Numbered from the stretch's first letter, positions 44,874 through 54,125 are shown. The stretch is 64,000 nucleotides of DNA from Planctomycetota bacterium (GCA_022562915.1 JADFOJ010000003.1:1-64000), one strand, 5' to 3'. Translations and numbers: made by a program. The notes: generated from the letters alone by a model not told the origin.

Positions 44874-46694
44874 ATGCGAAGGTTCAACAGCTACGGGCCG
44901 AGCCTGATCGTGCTCGGCACCGCCATCGTCATCCTGCTTGCCGGACCCAGCGCCGTCTGGCGACTGACCTACGAGCAGACCAGGGCCCGCATCATCCAGG
45001 CGAGCGAGGCGCTTGACGACAACCCGATTCTTCAGCAACTCAGCCAGGCGTATCGCGACATCGCCACGCTCGTCGAGCCGTCCGTCGTGCACATCTCCAC
45101 CGAGCGGCCGATGACCGTCCGGCTCGGCGAACGGCGGTACGTCGGTTCGTCGGGATCGGGCTGGATCTACGATGAGGCGGGTCACGTGGTCACGAACTAC
45201 CACGTCATCCAGGATGCCCAGCGCATCGAAGTGCAATTGCACAACGGCATCATTCGCGCAGCCGAGGTCGTCGGCTACGACCAGTCCACGGACATCGCCG
45301 TGATCAAGATCGAGCCGGGCCGCCTCTTTCCTGCGCTGATCGCCAAGACCGACGACAACGGCGCCGCAGCGGTCAAACAGGGCGACCTCGTGTTCGCGTT
45401 CGGCTCGCCCTTCGACTTTCGCTTCTCGATGTCCTCCGGCGTCGTCTCCGGCATCGGCCGCTCCGTCGGCGTGATCCGGGACGAACGAGGCGTGCCCATG
45501 GGCTACGAGAACTTCATCCAGGTGGACGCCGCCATTAATCCAGGCAATTCCGGCGGCCCGCTGACCAACGCGCGGGGACGGGTCATCGGCATGAACACGG
45601 CGATCGCGACCGGCCGGGGCAGTCGCCTCGACGAGGGACAGTTCGCGGGGATCGGCCTGGCGATTCCGATCGACATGATCGAGCCGGTCGTCGAGCAGAT
45701 CATCGACTCGGGCTCCGTGCAGAAGGGCTTCCTGGGCGTCAGCGTCCGGGACCTCCAGGACACCATCGCCATGGAGTTGTCTCTGATCGACTTCAGCGGC
45801 TACGGGTTGACGGTCGGGCGGGTCGACGTGAACAATCCCGCGTTCGAAGCCGGGCTGGAACTCGGTGACGTGATCACCGCCATCAACGACCAACAGGTGA
45901 GAACGCAGCGGGACCTTGACAGGGCCACGGCCGGTGTCGGCTCCGGTGAGACCGTCGAGCTGGCGGTGTGGCGGTACGACCCGCGGACCGACCGCGCCGA
46001 GCGGGTCCAGATCAGCCTCCCCGGGGTCGTCGCCGCCAACGGGTTCCGCGGCGTGTGGCTGCTCGAGCTCGACGACCACATTGCGGACTGGCTGGCGCTG
46101 CTGGGATTCACCGGCCGCGGCGTACGTATCTCGCGGCTGGAACTCGACAAGCCGGCCCGGCGGGCGGGGCTGCGCTACCGCGACATCGTCACACAGATCA
46201 ACGGCGTGCCCGTGAGATCGGTACCTCAACTGCGATCGAAGATATCCTCCATGCGGCCGGGCGAGGTCGTCCAGGTAAAGCTCTGGCGGTACGAGCCCGA
46301 GCGCGGTCACGGCCGCGAGATGGTCTTCGACGTCGAGCTGGGCCGGCTGGACATGGTCCGTATGACCGGTGTGATCCCTCCCGATCAGCCGGACAACTCC
46401 CTCGCAGGCCTGGGACTGGCCCGCATCGCGACCAACACGCCGGAACTGTCCGCCCGGTACGGTACGAGGTACCTCGCCGGCGTTCTCGTCGAGGAGGTCG
46501 TCAAAGGATCGTCGCTCGAGGGCCGGATCGAGCCCGGGTCGGTCATCGTCGCCGTCATGGATCGCATGGTGACCGACGTCGACGACTTCTTCGACCTGCT
46601 GCGCCGGTACGATCTCCGCCGGCCGCGCGGTGTGCGGGTGACCTTCGTCGCGACCGACGGCTCGCGGAACACCACGTACCTCGTGATCGAGTAA
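44874..46694 (+). CDS. HtrA/DegP-type serine protease with three PDZ-like domains
   Basis: 606 residues. An N-terminal membrane helix (residues 9-28) anchors the protein. The trypsin-like domain has His110 (TNYHV), Asp140 (STDIAV) and Ser226 (NPGNSGGP). Three PDZ-like domains follow: near 280-375 (GFLGVSVRDL...AFEAGLELGDVITAI), 380-485 (RRAGLRYRDIVTQINGVPV) and 495-606. Two PDZ domains are usual. It should degrade misfolded proteins in the periplasm. There is no RBS: the start directly follows the hairpin at 44708-44872. Confidence 0.9.
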   Translation: MRRFNSYGPSLIVLGTAIVILLAGPSAVWRLTYEQTRARIIQASEALDDNPILQQLSQAYRDIATLVEPSVVHISTERPMTVRLGERRYVGSSGSGWIYDEAGHVVTNYHVIQDAQRIEVQLHNGIIRAAEVVGYDQSTDIAVIKIEPGRLFPALIAKTDDNGAAAVKQGDLVFAFGSPFDFRFSMSSGVVSGIGRSVGVIRDERGVPMGYENFIQVDAAINPGNSGGPLTNARGRVIGMNTAIATGRGSRLDEGQFAGIGLAIPIDMIEPVVEQIIDSGSVQKGFLGVSVRDLQDTIAMELSLIDFSGYGLTVGRVDVNNPAFEAGLELGDVITAINDQQVRTQRDLDRATAGVGSGETVELAVWRYDPRTDRAERVQISLPGVVAANGFRGVWLLELDDHIADWLALLGFTGRGVRISRLELDKPARRAGLRYRDIVTQINGVPVRSVPQLRSKISSMRPGEVVQVKLWRYEPERGHGREMVFDVELGRLDMVRMTGVIPPDQPDNSLAGLGLARIATNTPELSARYGTRYLAGVLVEEVVKGSSLEGRIEPGSVIVAVMDRMVTDVDDFFDLLRRYDLRRPRGVRVTFVATDGSRNTTYLVIE

Positions 46695-46703
46695 GAACTA
46701 GTC

Positions 46704-46793
46704 AGTGGCACGGTCGTGGCCGACGGCGAAGCCGGCGGACTCGCCCGTGGTTCGACGTCGCTCCACGGGCGAGCAAGCTCGACCGTGCCACCC
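46704..46793. repeat. GGTGGCACGG element, copy 2
   Basis: GTGGCACGGTCG at the left and CGACCGTGCCAC at the right end are perfect complements; inner pairs CTCGCCCGTGG / CCACGGGCGAG and GCCGACGGC / GCCGGCGGA repeat the layout of copy 1. It separates the HtrA gene from the ABC ATPase gene on the same strand, so it is not restricted to convergent gene ends. Confidence 0.85.
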
Positions 46794-46813
46794 AGAGCGC
46801 GCCAAGAGGTACC

Positions 46814-47653
46814 ATGACCGCGATGCCGCTGCTCAAGGTCGAGAACCTGCGCACGTACTTTCCTGTCCGCACCGGTGTCCTGCAGCGTGTCACGAGCCAC
46901 GTCAAGGCAGTGGACGATGTGAGCTTCGAGATCCGCGAAGGCGAGACGCTCGGGCTCGTCGGCGAATCCGGGTGCGGCAAGACGACGGTCGGCCGGACGA
47001 TCCTGCGACTGATCCGGGCCACCGGTGGGCGTGTCCTGTACAAGAACCGCAATATCTTCGAGCTGTCGGCCTCCCGGATGCGCCGCCTGCGCCGCGAAAT
47101 GCAGATCATATTCCAGGACCCGGTCGGCTCGCTCAATCCGCGCATGCGGGTGGGGCGGATCGTCGGCGAGCCACTGAAGGTGCACGGCATCAGTTCGGGC
47201 GATGAGCTGCGCGCCCGTGTCGGGGACCTGCTGCAGCGGTGCGGCCTCCGGCCGGACGCGGCGGGCCGCTACCCGCACGAATTCTCCGGCGGTCAGCGTC
47301 AGCGGATCGGGATCGCCCGGGCGCTCGCGCTTCAACCGCGACTGGTCATCTGCGACGAGCCTACGAGTGCGCTGGACGTCTCCGTCCAGTCACAGATCCT
47401 CAACCTGCTCAAGGACCTCCAGGAGAGCTCCGGCATGTCGTATCTCTTCATCAGCCACGACATGGCGGTGATCCATCACGTCTGCGACCGCATCGCGGTC
47501 ATGCTCGACGGCCGGATCGTGGAGATCGGCGATCGCGACCAGATCATCAACGATCCGCAGCACGACTACACCAGGGCGCTGCTCTCGGCGGTGCCGGAGC
47601 CCGATCCGCGGCGCCGCAGGACGCGAATCCGGTACGAACGGACACCGACGTAG
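46814..47653 (+). CDS. Oligopeptide-type ABC transporter ATP-binding protein (OppF/DppF-like)
   Basis: 279 residues from ATG 46814 (AGAGG five nt upstream). Walker A GESGCGKTTVGRTI, Q loop IIFQDPVGSLNPRM, signature FSGGQRQRIGIARAL, Walker B LVICDEPTSALD and switch FISHDMAVI are intact, so it should hydrolyse ATP. The C-terminal DPQHDYTRALLSAVPEPDP is the OppF/DppF tail. No OppB, OppC, OppD or binding protein is adjacent, so the rest of the transporter lies elsewhere. Confidence 0.9.
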   Translation: MTAMPLLKVENLRTYFPVRTGVLQRVTSHVKAVDDVSFEIREGETLGLVGESGCGKTTVGRTILRLIRATGGRVLYKNRNIFELSASRMRRLRREMQIIFQDPVGSLNPRMRVGRIVGEPLKVHGISSGDELRARVGDLLQRCGLRPDAAGRYPHEFSGGQRQRIGIARALALQPRLVICDEPTSALDVSVQSQILNLLKDLQESSGMSYLFISHDMAVIHHVCDRIAVMLDGRIVEIGDRDQIINDPQHDYTRALLSAVPEPDPRRRRTRIRYERTPT

Positions 47654-48907
47654 GTGCGGTCGGTCGCGCGCAACGTCAGGCTGTATCCCCTCTACCAGGC
47701 ATTCTTCAACGCCTACTTCTGGCTGCCGGTCTTCTTTCTGTACTTCAGCGAGCAACTACCATTGCGCCGGGTGCTGCAACTGGAGGCGATCTACTACCTC
47801 ACGGTGGTCGTGGTGGAGGTGCCCTCGGGGTACTTCTCCGACACGGTCGGCCGGCGGCGGACGCTGATGGTGGCGGCCGCGGCGTTGGTCGTGTCCTATG
47901 CGCTGTTCTTCTTCGGCACCGGGTTCGCCGTCTTCGCGCTGGCACAGGTGTTCCTGGCCATCGGGATGGCGTTCAACTCCGGAACGGACACGGCGCTGCA
48001 CTTCGACTCGCTCAGCGGCATCGACCGCGCCGGCGAATACGCCGACCGCGAGGCCTCCGTCCATCGGCTGGCGTTGCTCGCCGGGGCAGTGGCCGCACTC
48101 GTGGGCGGGCTCGCCGGGGCGTGGCAGCTTCGGATCGCCTACGGGCTGTCGCTGCTGGCGGCGCTGGGTGCTCTGGTCACGGTCTGGCTCATGGTCGAGC
48201 CCCCGCTTCGGGCGGTGCCCGGCGAGGAGACGGTCGCCCGGCGGGGGTTCGCGCGGCAACTGGCCGCATGCGCGGGACACCTGCGCGACCGAACGCTCGC
48301 CTGGCTGCTGGGCTTCGCGATCCTGATGATCGTGATCAACCACGTGCCGTATGAGCTCTACCAGCCCTACCTGGACCTGCTCTTGAGCGAACGCGAGATC
48401 GACTTACCCGGCCGTGGCACGCCGCTGGTCACCGGCGTGATCACGGCGTTGACGATGCTGATCGCCTCGTGGGCCACGGCTCGCAGCATCCGCTTGCGTA
48501 ACCGCATTGGTCTCGGTGCGACGCTCCTGCTCTGCACGACGATCCAGGTGGTGATCATGGCCGCGATGGGTCTCGTGCTGCACGAGGCCATACTGATACT
48601 GATCCTCCTGCGGAGCGTGTCTTCGGCAATCATGCAGCCCCCGATGCGGGCGGCGATCACGCCGCGGCTGCCGCAATCGCTGCGCGCGACCTACCTGTCG
48701 ATCCAGAGCCTCGCCGGGCGGCTCGCGTTCGCCGGGACGCTGTGGCTGCTGTCGAGGGCCGCGGAGCCGGGCGCCGCAGCGGACTGGCCGAGCCTCTCGT
48801 CGATGAGCCTCACCTGCGCGGTGGTCGGCTTCGCCGGTTTCTTCGTACTCGCCGCCGCGGCCGGACCGTGTCTGGGCGGCGAGCCTCTAGAATCAAGCGA
48901 CCGATGA
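47654..48907 (+). CDS. MFS transporter
   Basis: 417 residues from GTG 47654, right after the ABC gene stop. Twelve hydrophobic segments are visible. The loop between TM2 and TM3 has [17 protein letters not shown], a form of the MFS signature GxxxDRxGRR. It resembles MFS members with a D-x-x-G-R-R loop found near antibiotic or metabolite export genes; substrate unknown. It overlaps thyA by 4 nt (ATGA), so it is in one operon with thyA-folA. Confidence 0.85.
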   Translation: MRSVARNVRLYPLYQAFFNAYFWLPVFFLYFSEQLPLRRVLQLEAIYYLTVVVVEVPSGYFSDTVGRRRTLMVAAAALVVSYALFFFGTGFAVFALAQVFLAIGMAFNSGTDTALHFDSLSGIDRAGEYADREASVHRLALLAGAVAALVGGLAGAWQLRIAYGLSLLAALGALVTVWLMVEPPLRAVPGEETVARRGFARQLAACAGHLRDRTLAWLLGFAILMIVINHVPYELYQPYLDLLLSEREIDLPGRGTPLVTGVITALTMLIASWATARSIRLRNRIGLGATLLLCTTIQVVIMAAMGLVLHEAILILILLRSVSSAIMQPPMRAAITPRLPQSLRATYLSIQSLAGRLAFAGTLWLLSRAAEPGAAADWPSLSSMSLTCAVVGFAGFFVLAAAAGPCLGGEPLESSDR

Positions 48908-49698
48908 AGCAGTACCTCGACCTGTTGCGCCACATCCTCGAAAACGGGGCCGTCAAGGCCGACCGGACCGGCACCGGCACCAGGAGCGTCTTCGGCTACC
49001 AGATGCGTTTCGACCTGGACCGCGGCTTCCCGTTGCTCACGACCAAGAAGCTCCATCTGCGGTCGATCATCCACGAGCTGTTGTGGTTCCTTGCCGGCGA
49101 CACCAACGTCGCCGCGCTCAATGCGCACGGCGTCAAGATCTGGGACGACTGGGCCGACGACAGCGGCGACCTCGGGCCGATCTACGGGCGGCAATGGCGA
49201 TCCTGGCCCGACGGGCACGGCGGCTGCATCGACCAGGTCGACCGCGTCGTTCAGACCATCCGCGACGACCCTTTCTCGCGCCGTCTCATCGTCAGCGCGT
49301 GGAACGTCGCGGACCTGGACCGGATGGCGCTGCCGCCCTGCCACGTGCTGTTCCAGTTCTACGTCGCCGGCGGGCGGCTCTCGTGCCAACTCTACCAGCG
49401 AAGCGCCGACGTGTTCCTGGGGGTGCCGTTCAACATCGCGTCGTACGCCCTGCTGACCATGATGATGGCGCAGGTCACCGGCCTGGAGCCTGGCGAGTTC
49501 ATCCATACGTTCGGCGACGCGCACCTGTACTGCAATCACCTGGAGCAGGCCGAGTTGCAACTGCAGCGCGCCCCCCGGGCACTGCCGGCGATGCGGATCA
49601 ACTCGCGATCGCAGACGATCGTCGGCTTCGAGTTCTCCGACTTCGAACTCGTCGGGTACGAACCGCACCCGCACATCCCGGCGCCGATCGCGGTATGA
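48904..49698 (+). CDS. thyA: Thymidylate synthase
   Basis: 264 residues, the same size as E. coli ThyA. It methylates dUMP with methylene-THF, giving dihydrofolate. Motifs: [20 protein letters not shown], the catalytic Cys146 in [30 protein letters not shown] and [15 protein letters not shown]. The ATG overlaps the MFS stop; TAGAAT ends 10 nt upstream inside that gene. folA follows with an ATGA overlap, a classic pairing because DHFR recycles the product. Confidence 0.98.
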   Translation: MKQYLDLLRHILENGAVKADRTGTGTRSVFGYQMRFDLDRGFPLLTTKKLHLRSIIHELLWFLAGDTNVAALNAHGVKIWDDWADDSGDLGPIYGRQWRSWPDGHGGCIDQVDRVVQTIRDDPFSRRLIVSAWNVADLDRMALPPCHVLFQFYVAGGRLSCQLYQRSADVFLGVPFNIASYALLTMMMAQVTGLEPGEFIHTFGDAHLYCNHLEQAELQLQRAPRALPAMRINSRSQTIVGFEFSDFELVGYEPHPHIPAPIAV

Positions 49699-50204
49699 AG
49701 ATCACACTGATCGCCGCCATGGCCGAGAACCGCGTGATCGGCCGCGCCGGGGCACTGCCGTGGCACCTGCCCCAGGACATACGCCGTTTCAAACGCCGCA
49801 CCGTGGGGCATGCCGTCATCATGGGGCGACGGACGTTCGAATCGCTGGGTGGGCCCCTGCCCGACCGCCGCGCGATCGTGATCACGCGCCGCCGCGATTT
49901 CACCGCGGGCGGCGCGACGGTAGCGCACAGCCTCGAGGAGGCGATCGACATCGCCCGCGGCTGGAACGAGCGGGAAGTGTTCATTCTCGGCGGCGCAGAA
50001 ATATACTCCTTGGCGCTGCCGCTGGCGGATCGCCTGGAACTGACGGTGGTCCACGCCGAGATCGAGGGCGATACGTTCTTCCCGGAGTTTGACATGGCGG
50101 CGTGGGTGCTGATCGATGACGACCGCCGCGAGGCGGACCAGCGTCACCGGCACGCGTTCAGCTTTCGATGTTACGAGCGCGCGGAGAGCGGTCACCGAAC
50201 GTAG
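49695..50204 (+). CDS. folA: Dihydrofolate reductase
   Basis: 169 residues. Conserved parts: [23 protein letters not shown] with the catalytic acid region, [14 protein letters not shown] for NADPH, and [20 protein letters not shown]. The C-terminus ends with a VxxYER-type segment ([12 protein letters not shown]). It reduces the dihydrofolate produced by ThyA. Its last 13 nt overlap the convergent lipoprotein gene. Confidence 0.97.
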   Translation: MKITLIAAMAENRVIGRAGALPWHLPQDIRRFKRRTVGHAVIMGRRTFESLGGPLPDRRAIVITRRRDFTAGGATVAHSLEEAIDIARGWNEREVFILGGAEIYSLALPLADRLELTVVHAEIEGDTFFPEFDMAAWVLIDDDRREADQRHRHAFSFRCYERAESGHRT

Positions 50205-50611
50205 ATCGTGACCAGGCCGATCAGCGGCTCGTCCTCGCCGACCTGCAGTTCGACGAGCCGCACCGGGGTCGGCTCCTGGACTCGCCAGAATCCGCCGGCG
50301 GCAAGCCGATCGCCGCGCACGTCCCAGAAATCCCAGAGCGACACCCGGACCGTCGCGCCGGCGGGCAGCGTCTCCAGGCGCCGCATGAACCGCTGGTTGA
50401 TCCAGATCGCGACGTCCCGGTAGGTGGTCGCCGTCGAGTTGACGATTTCCAGCTCGGGTCCCTCGCGGAAGACCTGGATATCCACGGAGGTCGACCGGTG
50501 CAGCTCCTGTGGATACGCGGGACTCGCGTGAGCGGGATCGTACATCGTGTGGGCGCACCCGCCGGCCGGCAACAGTGCACACAGAGCAATCCAGCGCCAT
50601 CGGATCATCAC
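50192..50611 (-). CDS. Small hypothetical lipoprotein
   Basis: 139 residues from a GTG immediately before an ATG. Signal peptide with lipobox LLPAGGC, then a soluble ~120-residue domain that is beta-rich ([40 protein letters not shown]). No family was recognised. TACCAT lies 8 nt upstream of the GTG; no RBS was found. It ends inside folA by 13 nt. Confidence 0.7.
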   Translation of the reverse strand: MMIRWRWIALCALLPAGGCAHTMYDPAHASPAYPQELHRSTSVDIQVFREGPELEIVNSTATTYRDVAIWINQRFMRRLETLPAGATVRVSLWDFWDVRGDRLAAGGFWRVQEPTPVRLVELQVGEDEPLIGLVTIYVR

Positions 50612-50640
50612 GGCAGCGAATGGTAGCTGAAAGGACTCTC

Positions 50641-51372
50641 CTACGAACGCCCGACGGCTTCGCCCAGGTGACGGACCTCGGCGAGAACCTCGCCCAGACG
50701 CTCGATCGCCGCCGGCGAGAAACCGGCTCGCGCAGTGTGCGGCACCGCGCGGGCGACGTCTTCCGGATCACCGAGACCGGCATCGCGATACCGCCGCATG
50801 AGCAGCAGGATCTGGTCGCGGACCTCCCTGGCGTTGGCGATCCCCCGCAGGTTGCCCTCGTGCCCGCCGCCGAACGGGCGCTTGCCGTGGGTGTCGCCCC
50901 CGGACGGCCCCCCGCCGGCGGACTCGACGATGAGGTTCGCCAGCCCCAGGTACCGCTCCAGCGGCCCCTGGGTCACGCTGAGGTTCTGAATGTTGGCGAA
51001 CGTATAGGTGGACTCGTGGATGAGCAGGGCGCCCTCGCGGATTCTCAAGCTCCGGTCCGTCACGACGTAGTAGCGCATGTCGTAGTCGATCCGGATCAGG
51101 AAGTACTTGCCGATCGCGCCGATGATCGTCAGCGCCAGCAGCAGCCACCCGATCAGCCCGCCCTCGTCGCCGTGCATGAAGATGATCATGAGCACCTCCG
51201 CGAGGATGCCCATGGCGAAGCCGCCGCCCCAGACGATCAGTCGGAGCTTCAGGAAGTTCGGGTCGGCCCGGAACGTCTGTACGGATCCGTGCGAGCCCGC
51301 GGGCGGGTCGGGTGGGTGCGTCGGCGCCTTGAGCAGCGGCAGAAGTCTGCCCTTGACGGCCTCGTAGATCAT
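50641..51372 (-). CDS. PH-domain membrane protein (bPH2, YdbT-like), second of a pair
   Basis: 243 residues with two adjacent membrane helices near 45-90 (IVWGGGFAMGILAEVLMIIF and WLLLALTIIGAIGKYFLI), followed by a bPH2 domain: YYVVTDRSLRIREGALLIHE, STYTFANIQNLSVTQGP, RYLGLANLIVESAGGG. Such proteins (YdbS/YdbT type) come in pairs and may bind lipids or scaffold membrane stress responses. It overlaps its partner by 4 nt, confirming an operon. Confidence 0.85.
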   Translation of the reverse strand: MIYEAVKGRLLPLLKAPTHPPDPPAGSHGSVQTFRADPNFLKLRLIVWGGGFAMGILAEVLMIIFMHGDEGGLIGWLLLALTIIGAIGKYFLIRIDYDMRYYVVTDRSLRIREGALLIHESTYTFANIQNLSVTQGPLERYLGLANLIVESAGGGPSGGDTHGKRPFGGGHEGNLRGIANAREVRDQILLLMRRYRDAGLGDPEDVARAVPHTARAGFSPAAIERLGEVLAEVRHLGEAVGRS

Positions 51373-51896
51373 GGCCGGCCGCCCTGGAGCCGCTCCCGCA
51401 CGGCGCGGAGTTCGTCGCGAATATCGGTCAGCAGGGCGACGGCGATGTCGCCATCAGGTGCCGGCGCGGCCGGCGCCTGCCCGGGCTCGCCGGGCTCGTC
51501 GAACCGCGCGCCGCGCATGCGCGAGTAGAGAAAGTCGCGGACCTGCTCGTAATCGATCAGCCCCACGATCGACATCTCCGACGAGCTGCTGCCGGCGGCC
51601 GTCTGGATGTTGATGGTGGCAAGTCCCAGCCACCGCTCGATGATCCCGCGCGACAGGTGGATGTCCTGGATGCGGGCGTAGGTCAGGAAGATCTCGCGCC
51701 TCCACAAGAGCCCCCACGCCATGGTGATCCCCTCGTCATCGAAGCGGTACTTGAGCGTCTCGTACTTGAAGAAACTCGGAACGAACACGAACGGGAACGC
51801 GGGTCCGGTCAGGGCCGCCCGCACGATGTACTGCGTCAGAAGCTTGCGGTCCGGACGGGTGATCTCGTGTACGCGCGTGAAATCGGTTTCGGTCAT
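51369..51896 (-). CDS. PH-domain protein (bPH2), first of a pair
   Basis: 175 residues from ATG 51896 (AGGGA 8 nt upstream). A hydrophobic segment lies near 27-45 (AALTGPAFPFVFVPSFF), then a bPH2 domain: YRFDDEGITMAWGLLWRREI, LTYARIQDIHLSRGIIERWLGLATINIQ. The C-terminus is charged and predicted helical (LLTDIRDELRAVRERLQ). It resembles YdbS. Stop and start of the two PH genes overlap (ATGA). Confidence 0.85.
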   Translation of the reverse strand: MTETDFTRVHEITRPDRKLLTQYIVRAALTGPAFPFVFVPSFFKYETLKYRFDDEGITMAWGLLWRREIFLTYARIQDIHLSRGIIERWLGLATINIQTAAGSSSSEMSIVGLIDYEQVRDFLYSRMRGARFDEPGEPGQAPAAPAPDGDIAVALLTDIRDELRAVRERLQGGRP

Positions 51897-51959
51897 GGGT
51901 CGTCCCTGCACCGGAACATACCAGAATCCCGGCTCGCAAAAGCAGGTACACTGCCGACG

Positions 51960-52646
51960 ATGACGCCGGAGCATTCCGCAAAGCTCGTCTCGGTCAACGT
52001 GGGTGCGCCCCGTGACGTCCAGTGGAAGGGCCGGACCGTGTCCACCGGCATCTACAAGGAGCCGGTCGACGGCCGCGTGACGGTGAACACGCTGAACCTC
52101 GAGGGTGACACCCAGGCTGATCTCTCCGTTCACGGCGGGCCGAGCAAGGCGATCTACGCCTACCCGGCGGAACACTATTCGTATTGGCGGCAGGAGTTCC
52201 CGGACATGGAGCTGCCGTGGGGCATGTTCGGCGAGAACCTCACCACCGAGGGCCTGCTGGAAGACACCGTGCGCATCGGCGATCGGTTCTCCATCGGGAC
52301 CACGACGATGCAGGTCACCGAGCCGCGCACGCCGTGCTACAAGCTGGCCGTCCGGTTCGAGCGGGTCGACATCGTGCGGTTGTTCAAGAACAGCGGCCGG
52401 ACCGGCTTTTACCTGCGCGTCCTGGAGGAGGGGTTCGTGGAAGCGGGCGACGAGATCGACCTGCTCGCACAGGACCCCGCGGAAGTCACCGTCGCGGACA
52501 TCACCCGCTTGCACACCCAGGACAAGGCCGCCAACGCCGAGTTACTGCGGCAGGCGATCACCGTCGGGGCACTCGGCGAAAACTGGCGCGAGTACTTCCG
52601 GCACGAGCTGAAGAAACTCGAAGCGTCCGCCGCGGCGGACGGCTGA
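51960..52646 (+). CDS. MOSC-domain protein (YiiM-like)
   Basis: 228 residues from ATG 51960. MOSC domains handle sulfur or molybdenum cofactor chemistry; this one fits the YiiM branch. Signs: STGIYKEPVDGRVTVNTLNLEGD, DLSVHGGPSKAIYAYPAEHY, and VTEPRTPCYKLAVRF with the Cys expected as the active residue. The start has no RBS; TACACT (51947-51952) ends 7 nt upstream. The 3' end from 52532 is duplicated 1397 bp downstream. Confidence 0.9.
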   Translation: MTPEHSAKLVSVNVGAPRDVQWKGRTVSTGIYKEPVDGRVTVNTLNLEGDTQADLSVHGGPSKAIYAYPAEHYSYWRQEFPDMELPWGMFGENLTTEGLLEDTVRIGDRFSIGTTTMQVTEPRTPCYKLAVRFERVDIVRLFKNSGRTGFYLRVLEEGFVEAGDEIDLLAQDPAEVTVADITRLHTQDKAANAELLRQAITVGALGENWREYFRHELKKLEASAAADG

Positions 52647-52715
52647 CCACGGCGGCGACCAAGGGAACACGCGCTGCAACCAAGGAACAGGCGGCGCATC
52701 CAGGGCACACGTGGG
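52532..52715 (+). repeat. Direct repeat, left copy (3' end of MOSC gene)
   Basis: 184 bp that recur at 53929-54112 with the same spacing and no indels. It covers the last ~38 codons of the MOSC gene, its stop and ~70 nt after it, including ACCAAGGAACAGGCGGCGCA. The two copies differ at scattered, often third-codon positions. Confidence 0.85.
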
Positions 52716-52911
52716 TGTCCCGCGACGCCGGCGCCCGAAGGACCACTGCCTGCCAGGCCAACCCAACCCCACCGAGTGCGCGCCAGGTCATGGCTTCCGG
52801 ACGTCGAAGGTGAGTCGCCCCTGGGCGATCGTCCATGGTCGGTAGGCCCCGTGGTCCAGTTACTGTCATCGCCGGGCACCTCGTCGCCCTCGTACTGTAC
52901 GGGAGTCATCG
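52716..52911. other. Non-coding stretch in the insertion
   Basis: No convincing gene. A minus-strand reading frame that starts at 52927 continues through the repeat and antisense to the MOSC gene, so it looks spurious. The sequence includes GTACTGTAC, a short palindrome at 52892-52900, before the broken gene. Confidence 0.4.
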
Positions 52912-53445
52912 TTGGTGTCTCAGTCATGTTGGCACAGAGGGTACGACCTCTCGGTCGAGGAACTCAAGTCGTCAGCGCTGGTTCCTGGGCCGGGCGAACC
53001 GCGGGTATGCCCGAGTTGGGACGCTCCTTGGCGAGAGGCTCTCGTTGGCAACCTCGAGATCCTCGTGGGGCAGCTCTGGCAAGTCGGGATCACAGAGATC
53101 TTCGTGGATGGGTCGTTCGCAGAGGAGAAGGACCATCCAAACGATATTGACGGATACTTCGATTGTGAGCTACAGCGACTGAGCAGCGGGGAACTTCAAA
53201 CGGAACTGAATCTCCTGGATCCGCACAAGATCTGGACATGAGATCCCAACTCGCGTCGCCCGTACCAAGGGTATCCGAAGCAACAGCTCCCGATGTGGCA
53301 TCAGTATCGCGTGGAGTTGTATCCGCATTGCGGGCTGCCTTCAGGAATAGTGGATGCCTACGGCCATCAACTCGAGTTCCCATCGGCATTCAGGCAGTCG
53401 CGTCGGGATAGTAAGCCGCGAGGCATTGTCAAGATTCGGAGGTAA
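52912..53445 (+). pseudogene. Nucleotidyltransferase-like (DUF6932-like) gene with one in-frame TGA
   Basis: Reads in one frame from TTG 52912 to TAA 53443-53445, interrupted once by TGA at 53239-53241. Before the TGA: 109 residues with IFVDGSFAEEKDHPNDIDGY, whose GS...DxD spacing fits the catalytic loop of a minimal nucleotidyltransferase. After it: 67 open codons, including LPMWHQYRVELYPHC and KPRGIVKIRR, in the same frame. The break reads IWT-stop-DPNSRR, so a TGG-to-TGA change is likely. The next gene's RBS lies in its last codons. Family name is from memory and tentative. Confidence 0.7.
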
Positions 53446-53448
53446 GCC

Positions 53449-53895
53449 ATGATTCGCAACGAGACCGAATATGGGGAAGCGGTGGCGCGCCTCAAGGTGG
53501 AGCGGGTTCGGTTTGCCGAACATGAGCGGAACCTGGAGGAGACGGGCCTGTCGAAAGAGGAAATCAAGCGTGTGCTCGACCCCATGGTATCGTTCCATCT
53601 GCAACTTGCGGAGGAGGTGGAAAGCTACGAGAGGTTGAGGCGTGGTGAGTTTGCGGAGATCCGAAACCTTCGCGCCATTGGGCAGCTGCTGATTGGCGTT
53701 CGCATTGCTCACGGCCTCAGCCAGCGAGACCTGGCGGAACGTCTTGGGGTGCACGAGTCGCAGGTATCGCGCGATGAGCGGAACGAGTATTTCAACGTTA
53801 CGCTTGAGCGTGCGGCTAAGATATTCGACGCGCTCGACGTTGAACTTCTGACAACTGTTCAGTCCGCTGGTACCGGACCGACTGTGTCCGCGTAG
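53449..53895 (+). CDS. Xre-family helix-turn-helix protein (putative antitoxin)
   Basis: 148 residues from ATG 53449, with GGAGG 6 nt upstream inside the end of the preceding frame. The N-terminal half is a coiled-coil-like region (VERVRFAEHERNLEETGLSK, QLAEEVESYERLRRGEF). The C-terminal half is a Cro/C1 HTH: RIAHGLSQRDLAERLGVHES QVSRDE. Codon and base use is less GC-rich than the flanks. With the nucleotidyltransferase-like gene it makes a two-gene unit that resembles toxin-antitoxin or regulator-effector pairs; that role is inferred. Confidence 0.8.
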   Translation: MIRNETEYGEAVARLKVERVRFAEHERNLEETGLSKEEIKRVLDPMVSFHLQLAEEVESYERLRRGEFAEIRNLRAIGQLLIGVRIAHGLSQRDLAERLGVHESQVSRDERNEYFNVTLERAAKIFDALDVELLTTVQSAGTGPTVSA

Positions 53896-53928
53896 CAGCC
53901 TGTATCTCTGCGGGCGATCGGAGTGCGG

Positions 53929-54112
53929 CAACGCCAAACTGCTGCGGCAGGCGATCACGGTCGGGGCGCTCGGCGAGGAATGGCGCGAGTACGTCCGGCA
54001 CGAGCTGAAGAAACTCGAAGCGGCCGCCGCGCCGGACGGCTGACCACGGCGGCGACCGAGGGAACACGCGCTGCAACCAAGGAACAGGCGGCGCATCCAA
54101 GGAACAGGTGGG
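53929..54112 (+). repeat. Direct repeat, right copy (MOSC 3' fragment)
   Basis: 184-bp partner of 52532-52715. It includes an orphan MOSC C-terminus (LLRQAITVGALGEEWREYVR to a TGA at 54041-54043) with differences from the intact gene at a few residues, so it is a divergent copy rather than a recent exact duplication. It marks the right edge of the insertion. Confidence 0.85.
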
Positions 54113-54125
54113 ACTGCCCTGCAGG

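Noticed and set aside
46814-48907. OppF-type ATPase plus MFS gene as one transport system.
   Set aside because: They are adjacent but belong to unrelated transporter types; the OppF-like ATPase needs OppB/C permeases, not an MFS protein.
52409-52927. Minus-strand open frame of 172 codons across the left direct repeat.
   Set aside because: It is antisense to the conserved MOSC C-terminus and is a Ser/Arg/Pro-rich shadow. A similar shadow frame occurs over the right repeat, which only reflects the repeat itself.
53239-53241. TGA in the nucleotidyltransferase-like gene as a selenocysteine codon.
   Set aside because: No SECIS-like hairpin was evident just after it and the context suggests Trp. 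Other genes in the window use TGA as an ordinary stop.
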